Shown piece by piece: positions 42,643 through 51,162 of a stretch of 64,000 nt of DNA. Every line of letters begins with the position of its first letter. The first letter of the stretch is position 1. A model generated the notes under the pieces. The model did not search any database and had not been told where the DNA came from. It worked only from the letters and a program-made list of their open reading frames with translations. The stretch is from positions 1,736,001 through 1,800,000 of the forward strand of contig CBDDHT010000004.1 in the NCBI GenBank assembly GCA_965228615.1, given 5' to 3'. Position numbers and translations under genes: made by a program. This DNA comes from CBDDHT01 sp965228615 (lineage in GTDB: Bacteria; Pseudomonadota; Alphaproteobacteria; Rhizobiales; Methyloligellaceae).

Positions 42643-43209
42643 TCAACTGCTACCCGGCCCAAACCGGTTGTGCGCATCGACCATCAATCCCGGCAAACCC
42701 TGCATGCCGGACGAACCAAGCTTCTTGGCAGCCGTCTCGCGGTTGACCTTGGCAAGCTCGTTCATGGGGCCGGACTTGATGGCGCCCGTCGGGCAGACCT
42801 CTTCGCAGGCACGCGGCATATCGAGAGGGCGTTCCTTGCCCGGCGTCTGGCAGAAGGTGCACTTCTCCATCTTGCCGGCTGTGCTCGAAAGTTGCGGCGC
42901 ATTGAAGGGGCAGGCCCAGGTGCAGAATCCGCAGCCGATACACTTGTTCTGATCGACCAGCACAACGCCATCTTCAGCGCTTTTCGAGATAGCGCTGACA
43001 GGACAGGCGTTGCGGCATGGCGCATCGCCGCAATGCATACAGGCCATGGACACATTCATGGCCGAAACATTCGGAAAGACGCCTTCCTCGATCTTGACGA
43101 CCTCGCGCCAGCGCGGGCCGACATCGATTTCGTTCCAGGTCTTACAGGCGATTTCGCAGGCGTGGCATTTCACGCAGAGCTGCTGATCGAAATAGAATCC
43201 GTGTTGCAT
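42643..43209 (-). CDS. Four-cluster 4Fe-4S ferredoxin subunit (DmsB-like)
   Basis: A 188-residue protein with four cluster motifs: CVKCHACEIAC, CMHCGDAPCRNACP, CIGCGFCTWACP and a CTFC...CEEVCP pair. This is the electron-transfer subunit that pairs with DMSO-reductase-family Mo enzymes. It follows the molybdopterin subunit gene by 13 nt. No own signal, so cytoplasmic unless co-exported. A membrane anchor gene is not adjacent. Confidence 0.92.
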   Translation of the reverse strand: MQHGFYFDQQLCVKCHACEIACKTWNEIDVGPRWREVVKIEEGVFPNVSAMNVSMACMHCGDAPCRNACPVSAISKSAEDGVVLVDQNKCIGCGFCTWACPFNAPQLSSTAGKMEKCTFCQTPGKERPLDMPRACEEVCPTGAIKSGPMNELAKVNRETAAKKLGSSGMQGLPGLMVDAHNRFGPGSS

Positions 43210-43222
43210 GATGCTCTCCGCC

Positions 43223-45334
43223 TTAAGCCGGCCTGATCCGGACCTTGCACTCATTGTAGCAATTCGCGCCGGTGACCGGATTGGTGTGCGTTTCCATCAG
43301 ATTGTTCGAGTGTGCGCCCTTGCCCTTGGCAACCGCACCCATGGCCCAGTGACCGAAGCCATGACCATGCCGAATCGAGATGCATCCAGGCACCAGGCCT
43401 TCCGTGACCTTGGCCGTCATGGTGATATTGTCCTTGGGGCTTTCGATGATGACGGGGCCCCCATCGCGAATACCGTATTTCTGAGCATCGATCGTGTTGA
43501 TCTCGACCCAGTTCTCGCCGCAGATCTCCATGAGATACGGGTTGTTCTGCGTGACGATATTGCAATGCATGGAGAGCTTGGAGTGCGTCACCTGGAGCGG
43601 ATAATCGTCATCCGGCAAGACGGAGCGTTCTGTGTATTCGGGATAAGGATTGTGCCCGTTCTTCTCATATTCCGATGAGTGAATCTCGATCTTGCCCGAT
43701 GGGGTCGGCAGGCCTTCCGGTACACGGCCATATTTAACTTCGCCCGCCCAGAAGCCTTTGGACTTGAGCTCATCCAGGGACATGGGCACGTCCTTCATCA
43801 TGACCTCGCCCCAGTCCTCCCACTTCTCGTAGGGGAAGTGCTTCTCCCATCCCATCTTGGATGCGATGCCCTGAACGATTTCGTAAGGCGGCTTGCACTC
43901 ACCCACCCGTTCGACCGCCGGCTGACAGATGATGACTTCCGGCCCGAGCCACATGCCCTGGCGGATCTCCGCCTGCTCGTAGAAGGACGTTTCGGGAAGC
44001 ACGATGTCGCATTCGAGCGCGGTCTCGCTCATGAAGAGTTCGCAGGCAACGGCAAGTTCGAGATGCTTGAACATTTCCTGCACGCGATCCCGGTTCGGGT
44101 CGCTCATGACCGGATTGGTCGAGTGCACGAACAGGCCTTTGACCGGATAAGGATCACCATCGATGACGGCTTCAGGGAGCCGTGAGTTAGGCAGATCCGG
44201 CGCCAGGGGGTAGCCCATGGCGACATGAAGCGGATCGGCCTTGATCTCGGCCATGGCCCCTTCGTCGATCTCGACCGGCGCCCCGAGCGGTGCCCAGTCT
44301 TTCAGATGCAGATTGCCGGGCCCATCGACCTGGCCTGTGATCGCATCGAGAATGTAGCAGGCGCGGCCTGCATCATGACCGTTGGTGTAGTAGCCTGAGC
44401 CCTTGAAGATTGCGGACATGGCCGGCTTGGCTGTTGCGAACTCGCGGGCGATGCGTTTGATCGTATCGGCATCGATGCCGCAGATCTCAGCTGCCCATTC
44501 CGCAGTGTACCCTTTCTCGACCAAGTGATCGCGGAAGCCACCGAAGCCTTCGGTATACTGGTCGCAGAATTTCGCATCGTGCAGGTTTTCATCAATGATC
44601 GTGTGGCACATGGCCAGCGCCAGAGCCGCATCGGTTCCCGGCTTGACCGGCAACCATTCGTCTGCCTTCTGCGCCGTCTCGGTGAAGTTCGGATCGACGA
44701 CGACAAGCTTGCAGCCTCTCTTCTTGGCCTCCAGCAGTGCCCTGCTTTCCCACAGGCCCTGATTGGCGCCGAGCATGTTCATGCCCCACAGAATGACGTA
44801 GCGCGAATTGGCGAAGTCGTGCATCGGGAAGACATGGCCGAACAGCGTCAGGCAGGCCGCCCGCCGATCCTGCTCGCAGCCCGATGTATGGGCATACATG
44901 TTGGGGGAGCCGTAAAGATCCTTCAGCAGGTGATGATAGAAGACCGTATTCGGATCGTGATGACAGGTCAGCGCAACGGCTTCCGGCCCCCACTTGTCGG
45001 CAATCATCTTTAGCTTGTCGGCGATGAACTGGAAGGCCTCATCCCAGGAGATGCGCTTGAACTGACCAGGCTCGCCTTTCGGGTTTGTTCGCAACATCGG
45101 ATATTTGAGGCGATCGGGATCCTGCGTGATGTACCAGCTTGCCATGCCCTTGGCACAGCGTGAGCCGATATTGTTGGGACTTTCCGGATTGCCTTTGTGA
45201 TAGACGACCTTGCCGTCCCGCACATAGACCTCGGTCGGGCACTGCCAGGGGCAGGTGTAGCAGAAGCTTTTGATGACCTCCGCGCCCTTGATCTCGGCAA
45301 GCCGCTCGGACAGCTCTCGTTCCTGGTAGGTCAT
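43223..45334 (-). CDS. Molybdopterin oxidoreductase (DMSO reductase family), cytoplasmic
   Basis: A 703-residue enzyme. The N-terminal 4Fe-4S motif is CYTCPWQCPTEV with a later C in GSRCAKG. The Mo-ligand region is AHTSGCEQDRR, pointing to a Cys ligand as in polysulfide/thiosulfate reductases and formate dehydrogenase-like enzymes rather than the Ser of DmsA. Dinucleotide-binding motifs (GMNMLGANQGLWESRA and the HGHGFGHWAMGAVAKG end) are present. No Tat signal, so it acts in the cytoplasm. The start at 45334 is before the Fe-S motif. Substrate unknown; its divergent neighbour is the methyl-THF methyltransferase, so a role in C1 or methyl-donor redox is plausible. Confidence 0.85.
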   Translation of the reverse strand: MTYQERELSERLAEIKGAEVIKSFCYTCPWQCPTEVYVRDGKVVYHKGNPESPNNIGSRCAKGMASWYITQDPDRLKYPMLRTNPKGEPGQFKRISWDEAFQFIADKLKMIADKWGPEAVALTCHHDPNTVFYHHLLKDLYGSPNMYAHTSGCEQDRRAACLTLFGHVFPMHDFANSRYVILWGMNMLGANQGLWESRALLEAKKRGCKLVVVDPNFTETAQKADEWLPVKPGTDAALALAMCHTIIDENLHDAKFCDQYTEGFGGFRDHLVEKGYTAEWAAEICGIDADTIKRIAREFATAKPAMSAIFKGSGYYTNGHDAGRACYILDAITGQVDGPGNLHLKDWAPLGAPVEIDEGAMAEIKADPLHVAMGYPLAPDLPNSRLPEAVIDGDPYPVKGLFVHSTNPVMSDPNRDRVQEMFKHLELAVACELFMSETALECDIVLPETSFYEQAEIRQGMWLGPEVIICQPAVERVGECKPPYEIVQGIASKMGWEKHFPYEKWEDWGEVMMKDVPMSLDELKSKGFWAGEVKYGRVPEGLPTPSGKIEIHSSEYEKNGHNPYPEYTERSVLPDDDYPLQVTHSKLSMHCNIVTQNNPYLMEICGENWVEINTIDAQKYGIRDGGPVIIESPKDNITMTAKVTEGLVPGCISIRHGHGFGHWAMGAVAKGKGAHSNNLMETHTNPVTGANCYNECKVRIRPA

Positions 45335-45736
45335 CGCCTCGGCCCTTCCTTTGACGAGAGTGGCGGCATGTTTCGAACGCAAATGACCGTTGCCTGCCGC
45401 GGCTTCTCGTTTGTTCGCTAATGGCGGCTGTACGCCGTCCTCCCCGATTTCGACACCACAATCCCGGAGGCTTGATGCCGATTGTCATAGACCCATGCGC
45501 ATAACGCATACAGGCCGCGACTTTACGACATTCTAACGGTGCGCTCGATACCCCTGCAAGCAGGGCGCACGATGACACACGCATGGGGGATGCAATCAGG
45601 GCGCATGGGCATGCACAACGCCGCAGGGGCCCTCGCCTAAACGCACATGGTGGCAGCTATGAAAACGGAATATATATTCAAAATATATATCAGCCCATCG
45701 GGGCGACAGTAACAAGGCTTCGGGACGGAGACGGAC
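45335..45736. other. Divergent intergenic region holding the operator
   Basis: About 400 bp between the molybdoenzyme and methyltransferase genes. No gene is seen. It carries the AT-rich inverted repeat at 45672-45688. No B12 riboswitch box was recognised. Confidence 0.6.
45672..45688. promoter_or_regulatory. Candidate operator (17-bp inverted repeat)
   Basis: ATATATTCAAAATATAT, arms ATATATT/AATATAT with CAA between. The complementary sequence is found exactly at 55124-55140 and in degenerate form at 11975-11987. Located 49 nt upstream of the methyltransferase start, in the divergent gap with the molybdoenzyme gene. Proposed binding site for the GntR regulator at 49540; inference. Confidence 0.7.
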
Positions 45737-46720
45737 ATGGCGGCCAAGAACAAAGACACGCTCATTGTGATCGGTGAGAACATCAACACCACGCGCCGCA
45801 TCAAGGCGACCAGTAAGAATATCGTGCAGGAGAACGGCAAGGCGGCCTATGTCTACACCGACCTCGACGGCACCAAGCGCCATCTGGACATCACCAACAT
45901 CTTTCCGACCGACCCGGCGAAACTTCAGAGCGAGCGCATCGGCCATATCGGCCAGGGCATTCGCGAGAAGGATCTGGATTTTTTCAAATACGCCATCATG
46001 TCCCAGGTGACCGCCGGCGCGCATATCGTTGATCTGTGCGTGGACGAGCTGACGGTCTATCCGGAAGAGCGCCTTGAGTATATGCGCTGGACGGTCAAGA
46101 CGGCGCAGCAAATCTGCCCGGACGTTGCCTATGCCATCGACTCTTCTGATCCCGAAGCTATTCGGGCCGGTGTCGAGGTCTACGACAAATCCCTTAGCCG
46201 CCCTGCTCTCAACTCGGTCAGTCTGGAAGCTGGCCGTGACGTTCTTGTCGATCTGGCCAAGGAAGAGAATTGTCTGATTTTTGCGAATGGCTCCGGTGTC
46301 AGCGGCATGCCGCAGAACGCTGAAGAGCGCGTAGAGAATATGACCGGCTGCATGGAGATGATGGACAAGGTCGGGATTCCGGTCGAAGACCGTTTTCTCG
46401 ACCCCCTCGTCTTCCCGGTCGGTGCCGGGCCGGACTATGGCAAGCACTATCTGGACTCGGTAAAGACTCTGCGCGAACGCTTCCCGGAAGTGCATATCTT
46501 CGGCGGCCTCTCTAATGTCTCCTTCGGTCTTCCGCGACGCAAGCTGCTCAATCATGCCTTCATCACCCTTGCCATGATGAATGGTTGCGACGCCATCATG
46601 ATCGACCCGATTATGAACCCGCCGATCGATTTCATCGATTTCAAATATGCCGCGGATGTCATGACGGCTGATGATGAGTATGCGATCAAGTTTCTGAAAT
46701 ATGTGCGGAGCCAGAAATAG
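45737..46720 (+). CDS. Methyltetrahydrofolate:corrinoid methyltransferase (AcsE/MtgA-like, pterin-binding)
   Basis: A 327-residue TIM-barrel protein of the pterin-binding (DHPS-like) family: TLIVIGENINTTRRIKATSK at the start, AGAHIVDLCVDELTVYPEER, YAIDSSDPEAIRAG, and LNSVSLEAGRDVLVDLAKEE. In corrinoid systems such enzymes move a methyl group between tetrahydrofolate and the corrinoid protein (MT II). Slightly longer than AcsE (about 260), with an insertion near residues 30-60. It is the only such protein in the window and would serve both corrinoid modules. It has the shared operator upstream. Confidence 0.85.
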   Translation: MAAKNKDTLIVIGENINTTRRIKATSKNIVQENGKAAYVYTDLDGTKRHLDITNIFPTDPAKLQSERIGHIGQGIREKDLDFFKYAIMSQVTAGAHIVDLCVDELTVYPEERLEYMRWTVKTAQQICPDVAYAIDSSDPEAIRAGVEVYDKSLSRPALNSVSLEAGRDVLVDLAKEENCLIFANGSGVSGMPQNAEERVENMTGCMEMMDKVGIPVEDRFLDPLVFPVGAGPDYGKHYLDSVKTLRERFPEVHIFGGLSNVSFGLPRRKLLNHAFITLAMMNGCDAIMIDPIMNPPIDFIDFKYAADVMTADDEYAIKFLKYVRSQK

Positions 46721-46777
46721 GCGCGGTGGTTTTGTGCTTGGCTGGTGCGGTCCGGCTTGATGGTGCCGTGGTTTTGA

Positions 46778-47246
46778 GATCTGAGTTTGTTTCGCTCACG
46801 GCTATTCCGCGCTGATGCGCGGGCCTCCGCGAGGGCGCCCTGACCGGGCGGCGGCCGCTTGGCCTTGCCTCGCTGGTCGCTCGGTTATTCTTGGTTCCAT
46901 GCGAGATGGTGCTGTGTTGCTGGTGGGATACGGTGTGATCAGGCCGTATTTTTGGGATCCGGTCTATTTCGCTCACGGCTATTCCGCGCTGATGCGCGGG
47001 CCTCCGCGGGGGCGCCCTGACCGGGCGGCGGCCGCTTGGCCTTGCCTCGCTGGTCGCTCGGTTATTCTTGGTTCTACGAAAGATCGTGCCGTATGGCCGG
47101 TGCTCTACGGCATGATTTCCGATATGCCCGAGACAACCGCGCCTTAGTGGCGCGGCAAGCGCGACCGCGCGCCGGCCGGTCAGGCCGCCCCCGCGGAGGC
47201 CCACGCCAAGGGCGTGGAATAGCCGTGAGTGAAATAATCCAGATCT
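46778..47246. repeat. Structured-repeat array 2: two direct copies and one inverted copy
   Basis: Copies at about 46778-46898, 46956-47074 and, inverted, 47135-47246. The first two belong to the subtype with hairpin B CGCCC-TGACC-GGGCG. The inverted copy belongs to the other subtype (CGGCC-TGACC-GGCCG; hairpin A CCACGCC-loop-GGCGTGG). Same family as the array at 12.2-12.8 kb, about 34.5 kb away. No gene is supported in the gap 46721-47397 apart from these repeats. Confidence 0.85.
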
Positions 47247-47397
47247 ACAAATCACGGAACCATCCCGCCGGACAGCACCACTCCAACACGCAACACAATG
47301 CCGCGTTTGACCATGCTTCAAAAAAGCCGCGCAAGTTCCGTGCGGTCCCGCGATCAATGTGCCATGACACAACATCAACAAAAACAATGAGCCGAGC

Positions 47398-48492
47398 ATG
47401 TCGAACGAACCCAGTCTGGACTTCGAAACCCTGCACGAGATCGTACAACGCGCGAAACTGAATTTGTCGCAACATCTTTGGGATTATCTCATAGGCGGTA
47501 CGGAAACCGAGACAACGGTGCGACGCAATCGCCATGCGCTCGACTCTCTGGGCTTTCGGCCTCGCGTCCTGAACAATGTCTCCTCCGTCGACTGTTCGAC
47601 AGAGTTGTTGGGCCGCAAGCTGCGGTTACCCATAATTCTCGCTCCTATCGGTTCCCTCGAGTCTTTTCATCCCGGCGGCGGCACCAGCGCAGCCCAGGCC
47701 GCAGCAGAATTCGGCGTCTGCCACATGCTGAGTTCGGTTTCGCAGCCTGGTCTTGAGGCCGTTGCCAAATCCGCCGACAACATGAAGATCTTCCAACTTT
47801 ATGTACGTGGCGACGACGACTGGATCAGCGATTGGGCGCACAAGGCGATCGACAATGGATATGACGCGTTCGCTATCACCGTCGACACTTCGCATTACAG
47901 TCGCCGCGAGCGCGATATCGCCAAACGTTTCGAGAAATCATGGGCGCGGCGCAACAGCGCCAACTGGGACTTTCAGGCAACATTCGACTGGGACGGCCTT
48001 GAGCGGTTCAAGGCAAGACACGACATTCCGCTCTTTATCAAAGGAATTGCCACGCCTCAGGATGCCCTGCGCTGTGTAGAACTTGGCGTTGAGGCGATCT
48101 ATGTCTCAAATCACGGCGGGCGCCAGCTGGATCACGGGCTCGGGTCTTGCGCCGTTCTGCCGGAGATCGTAGATGCCATCGACAATAAGGCGATTGTCGT
48201 CGTCGATGGCAACATCTGCCGAGGAACCGACATTGTCAAAGCCATCGCCCTTGGAGCCGACGCGGTTGGATTGGGCCGGATGCAGGGATTTGGTCTTGCG
48301 GCGGCAGGCCCTGCCGGTTTGGTACGGTTGCTGGAGCTCCTTGAGGAGGAAGTCACCAAAGTGCTTGGCCTGCTTGGTGTGAACAGCTTCGCCGAACTCG
48401 ACCGTAGTTATCTGGCGCCGGCGCCCGCAGTGGCGGAGCCCCATGTTCTCAGCGCCTTCCCGCTACTCGACGTGGACGCCAACCCCTATTGA
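47398..48492 (+). CDS. FMN-dependent alpha-hydroxyacid oxidase/dehydrogenase
   Basis: A 364-residue TIM-barrel flavoprotein of the lactate/glycolate oxidase family: HLWDYLIGGTETETTVRRNR, LPIILAPIGSLES, FQLYVRGDDDW, FIKGIATPQDALRC with the FMN Lys, and the catalytic His motif VSNHGGRQLDHG. No membrane anchor. Oxidises a 2-hydroxyacid to keto acid; the substrate could be lactate, glycolate or mandelate type. Start overlaps no gene; it is preceded by the repeat array. Confidence 0.88.
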   Translation: MSNEPSLDFETLHEIVQRAKLNLSQHLWDYLIGGTETETTVRRNRHALDSLGFRPRVLNNVSSVDCSTELLGRKLRLPIILAPIGSLESFHPGGGTSAAQAAAEFGVCHMLSSVSQPGLEAVAKSADNMKIFQLYVRGDDDWISDWAHKAIDNGYDAFAITVDTSHYSRRERDIAKRFEKSWARRNSANWDFQATFDWDGLERFKARHDIPLFIKGIATPQDALRCVELGVEAIYVSNHGGRQLDHGLGSCAVLPEIVDAIDNKAIVVVDGNICRGTDIVKAIALGADAVGLGRMQGFGLAAAGPAGLVRLLELLEEEVTKVLGLLGVNSFAELDRSYLAPAPAVAEPHVLSAFPLLDVDANPY

Positions 48493-48502
48493 GCGTCAAT
48501 AG

Positions 48503-49201
48503 TCACTCGAACTCAGGCCATCCCTTCCAACCGGCCGGAACGTCTAGACGATAGTTCTTCGTGTGAGAGTGCACGTCCCAGCGAGTGTAGAGATCACCGA
48601 GGAAGAAATAGACCTTGCGGTTCTTCAGGGCCCGGCTCCTCTGGACCCAGTTCACGTTGACGCAACAGCTCGGCGCGACGCTTAGTCCGCCGGTCCAGCC
48701 ATCGCCGATCTTCCTTGGATATCCGGCATCCTCGCTGCTCGGCGTCTCGCCCGGCACGACAGTCCAACGGGAATAGGTATCGCCGCGAAAACCGTAGACC
48801 TTCTGCGTCTCTCCCGTATCTACGTGCAATGGCGCAAAGTGCCCATCCGCAGCCAATTCGCCCGGCATCACCTCGGATATTGCCTGGGTCTCGGGATCAA
48901 GGGCATTGGCCACCACATCCCACGTTGCTACCCGGTCCTGGCCTTTGAAGAAGAAGTAGATCTTGTTACCCCAACCAGGGACATGCATGGCGCCTGATAG
49001 CGGCACACCGGGAAAGACCCCGAGAAGCCCCGGCCACCCTTCTTCGATTGATCTTGGGTAGCCGTCGAAAAGGCATTCCTCATCGACGTTCCAGCGGATG
49101 TATTCCTTTTCCTTGAAGAAATAGATGGCATGGGCAGGATCGCCTTTAACCGATCCTGACCAGTCCACGTGCAACGCGGCGAGTGGCCCGAAGTGACTCA
49201 T
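48503..49201 (-). CDS. Hemopexin-repeat protein (four blades)
   Basis: A 232-residue protein that is entirely hemopexin-like repeats, giving one four-bladed propeller. Each blade carries a strand of the form AIYFFKEKEYIRWNV: near residue 26, then KIYFFFKGQDRVATWDV, KVYGFRGDTYSRWTV and KVYFFLGDLYTRWDV. No signal peptide, so it would be cytoplasmic. Such propellers bind haem, metals or proteins. It ends the minus-strand run beginning with the second methyltransferase, making a corrinoid- or metal-linked role tempting but unproven. Confidence 0.8.
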   Translation of the reverse strand: MSHFGPLAALHVDWSGSVKGDPAHAIYFFKEKEYIRWNVDEECLFDGYPRSIEEGWPGLLGVFPGVPLSGAMHVPGWGNKIYFFFKGQDRVATWDVVANALDPETQAISEVMPGELAADGHFAPLHVDTGETQKVYGFRGDTYSRWTVVPGETPSSEDAGYPRKIGDGWTGGLSVAPSCCVNVNWVQRSRALKNRKVYFFLGDLYTRWDVHSHTKNYRLDVPAGWKGWPEFE

Positions 49202-49255
49202 GTGATGGGGTCCTGTGTCGTGTTGCCAGCCGCCTGTCCGATACGCGAAGACGTA

Positions 49256-49507
49256 TCAGGCTGCTTCCTTGGCTTTGAGGATTTCTTCACGAGCGACGAC
49301 CTGACCGTGCCCGCAACTCTCACAGAAAACCAGGGCAGCGACGATGCCTTCCGGACTGATATCGCCTCCGACCTCCTTGGACGTCGAACCGTATTTTTCC
49401 CAGATGCGGATCGTAACGTCCGCGTTTCCGCAGCTCGTGCAGCTTGAACCCGTGCCATAGAAGCCTTGGAAGGTGGCCTTTTCTTCCGGTGTGAGGTCTC
49501 GGCTCAT
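49256..49507 (-). CDS. Small zinc-ribbon-like protein, 83 aa
   Basis: Two CxxC pairs (SSCTSCGNADVTI and VFCESCGHGQVVA) suggest a zinc ribbon. The rest is charged, ending KAKEAA. No family is recognised with confidence. It lies between the GntR and hemopexin genes on the same strand and in the same direction, with gaps of about 32 and 54 nt, and is probably part of the operon. Confidence 0.65.
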   Translation of the reverse strand: MSRDLTPEEKATFQGFYGTGSSCTSCGNADVTIRIWEKYGSTSKEVGGDISPEGIVAALVFCESCGHGQVVAREEILKAKEAA

Positions 49508-49539
49508 AACGTGTCTCCCTTTCAGATCGGGCTTGGGGT

Positions 49540-50220
49540 CTACAGCAAATCGCGCATGTCTTGGTGACGGCCTGCAATGTAGGATTTCATGGCAGCCTCC
49601 GCCTTATCCGGGTCGTGCCCTCTGATCGCAGCGGTTACGGCGCCAGCCATATCCGCGTGGGCTTCGACCACCTCGCGCCAGCCGCCGCGTTTCGAGGCGA
49701 TGTAGAACCACAACCGCAGATGCAGGTTGAAGATACGTGGCATAACCTCCGCGAGATAGATATTACCGGCGGCCTCCGACAGCAGATTGTAATAGCTCCG
49801 GAGCAACTGCACGTAGGCATCCACATCATCCGCGGCCTTGGCGGACAGAAAATGATTGTGGAGGTCGTCGAGTTCGCCTACCTGGTCCGGTGTCGCCCTC
49901 TCAGCGGCCAGCCGGACCATAGGCGGATCGATCATGGCGCGGAACTCATAGATGTGCTGCGCGTTTTCCGGCGTGATATTCGTGACGAACATTCCGCGGT
50001 TCGGCAAATGCACGACAAGACCTTCCATGGCCAGACGCTGCAGGGCCTCACGTACGGGTGTGCGACCGATTTCAAGCGTCGCCATCAGATCCTTTTCCAC
50101 GATCAGACTGCCGGGTTCGAGTTCAAGCCGGGTGATCATGTGGATGAGGCGCTGAAATGCACTCTCAGCCAATGAGCGCGGTTTGGGCTCGGTCCGGACC
50201 ATATCGGCGACCGCGGTCAT
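49540..50220 (-). CDS. GntR-family regulator (FCD ligand domain)
   Basis: A 226-residue regulator. The winged helix is typical (GSLIVEKDLMATLEIGRTPV, REALQRLAMEGLVV), then an all-helical FCD domain to the end (EVVEAHADMAGAVTAAIRGH, DPDKAEAAMKSYIAGRHQ). Such proteins usually bind an acid metabolite and repress catabolic genes. It overlaps the CobW gene by 4 nt. It is the natural candidate for binding the AT-rich inverted repeats upstream of the three methyltransferase genes. Confidence 0.9.
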   Translation of the reverse strand: MTAVADMVRTEPKPRSLAESAFQRLIHMITRLELEPGSLIVEKDLMATLEIGRTPVREALQRLAMEGLVVHLPNRGMFVTNITPENAQHIYEFRAMIDPPMVRLAAERATPDQVGELDDLHNHFLSAKAADDVDAYVQLLRSYYNLLSEAAGNIYLAEVMPRIFNLHLRLWFYIASKRGGWREVVEAHADMAGAVTAAIRGHDPDKAEAAMKSYIAGRHQDMRDLL

Positions 50221-51161
50221 GCGTCCTCGCTCTCGCAGGCACGTGCCAGAAAGTCCTCCCGAAGCGGACCGGCATCAAGATCTTTACCGATCATGACGAG
50301 ATAATTCTTGTCGCGGGCGTCTGCATCCGTGATTTCCAGCTCACCCATCGCGAACTGGATCAGCGATGGCTTTCCATCGACAGACATAAAGCCTTTTGCG
50401 CGCCATAGATCTTCCGGCGCAGCGGCGAAAAACGCTTTCAGACCATCGGCGGAAACATCGCCATTGATATCGATGACAAAGGAATCGGCCGGCGCATGAC
50501 GATGATGATGGCTGTGCTCGTGATCGCCTGCGTGATCATGATCTTCATCACCTGTATAGCGCAACGCGACCTGGCTCTGCGGCCCCTTCATGATTTCAGC
50601 GATATCGATGTCGCCGCGTTCGGAGAACCGGATCACGGCATCCGGATTCAATTCACGTACGTCATCCTTGGTGCCATCGAGCGTCTCGCTATCGCCAAGG
50701 TCGACCTTGTTGAGAACAAGCATGTCGGCTTTCTCGATCTGAGCGACGAAAAAAGGTCCCAGCGCATGCTTGATCTTGGCGTATTTCGGTGCGTCCACCA
50801 CAGTCGTGATGGGGCCAAGCTCGTACTTTTCCTTAAATGTTGGATCGGCAAAGGTTGCCAGCATTTCCTCTGGCTCGGCCACGCCGGTCGCTTCGATAAC
50901 AATGTGATCGAGTGGAGTCTTCGACTGCATCTCCTCGATCGCATTCAAGAGCGATCCCTTTAGCGTGCAGCATAAACATCCGGAGCTCAATTCCACGATG
51001 TCGATATTGTTGCCTTCGAGGACCGCACCGTCCACGCCGACATCGCCAAACTCATTGACGATCAGGGCGAGGCGTTCCTTCGGTCCCCATTCCTCAAGGA
51101 TCCTCTTTGCGAGTGTCGTTTTGCCTGAACCCAAAAAACCGAAGAGAAGATCAATGCGCAT
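50217..51161 (-). CDS. CobW/COG0523-family GTPase with His-rich loop
   Basis: A 314-residue GTPase. Walker A is FGFLGSGKTTLAKRILEEWG. The metal motif is SGCLCCTLKGSLL (GCxCC), with NKVD-like LVLNKVDLGDSET. A His/Asp-rich segment (DEDHDHAGDHEHSHHHRHAP) near residues 210-230 probably binds metal. The C-terminal domain ends FLARACESEDA. COG0523 proteins insert or deliver metal. In this operon the target may be the zinc of URO-D methyltransferases or cobalt handling; inference. It starts 1 nt after the RACE stop and overlaps the GntR start. Confidence 0.88.
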   Translation of the reverse strand: MRIDLLFGFLGSGKTTLAKRILEEWGPKERLALIVNEFGDVGVDGAVLEGNNIDIVELSSGCLCCTLKGSLLNAIEEMQSKTPLDHIVIEATGVAEPEEMLATFADPTFKEKYELGPITTVVDAPKYAKIKHALGPFFVAQIEKADMLVLNKVDLGDSETLDGTKDDVRELNPDAVIRFSERGDIDIAEIMKGPQSQVALRYTGDEDHDHAGDHEHSHHHRHAPADSFVIDINGDVSADGLKAFFAAAPEDLWRAKGFMSVDGKPSLIQFAMGELEITDADARDKNYLVMIGKDLDAGPLREDFLARACESEDA

Positions 51162-51162
51162 C

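Noticed and set aside
45335..45736. Cobalamin riboswitch upstream of corrinoid genes
   Set aside because: No B12-box-like sequence or extended leader was recognised in the three methyltransferase promoters; the AT-rich operator explains conservation better.
46686..47399. 237-codon open frame opposite array 2
   Set aside because: Same artefact of the structured repeats; it has no recognisable domain.
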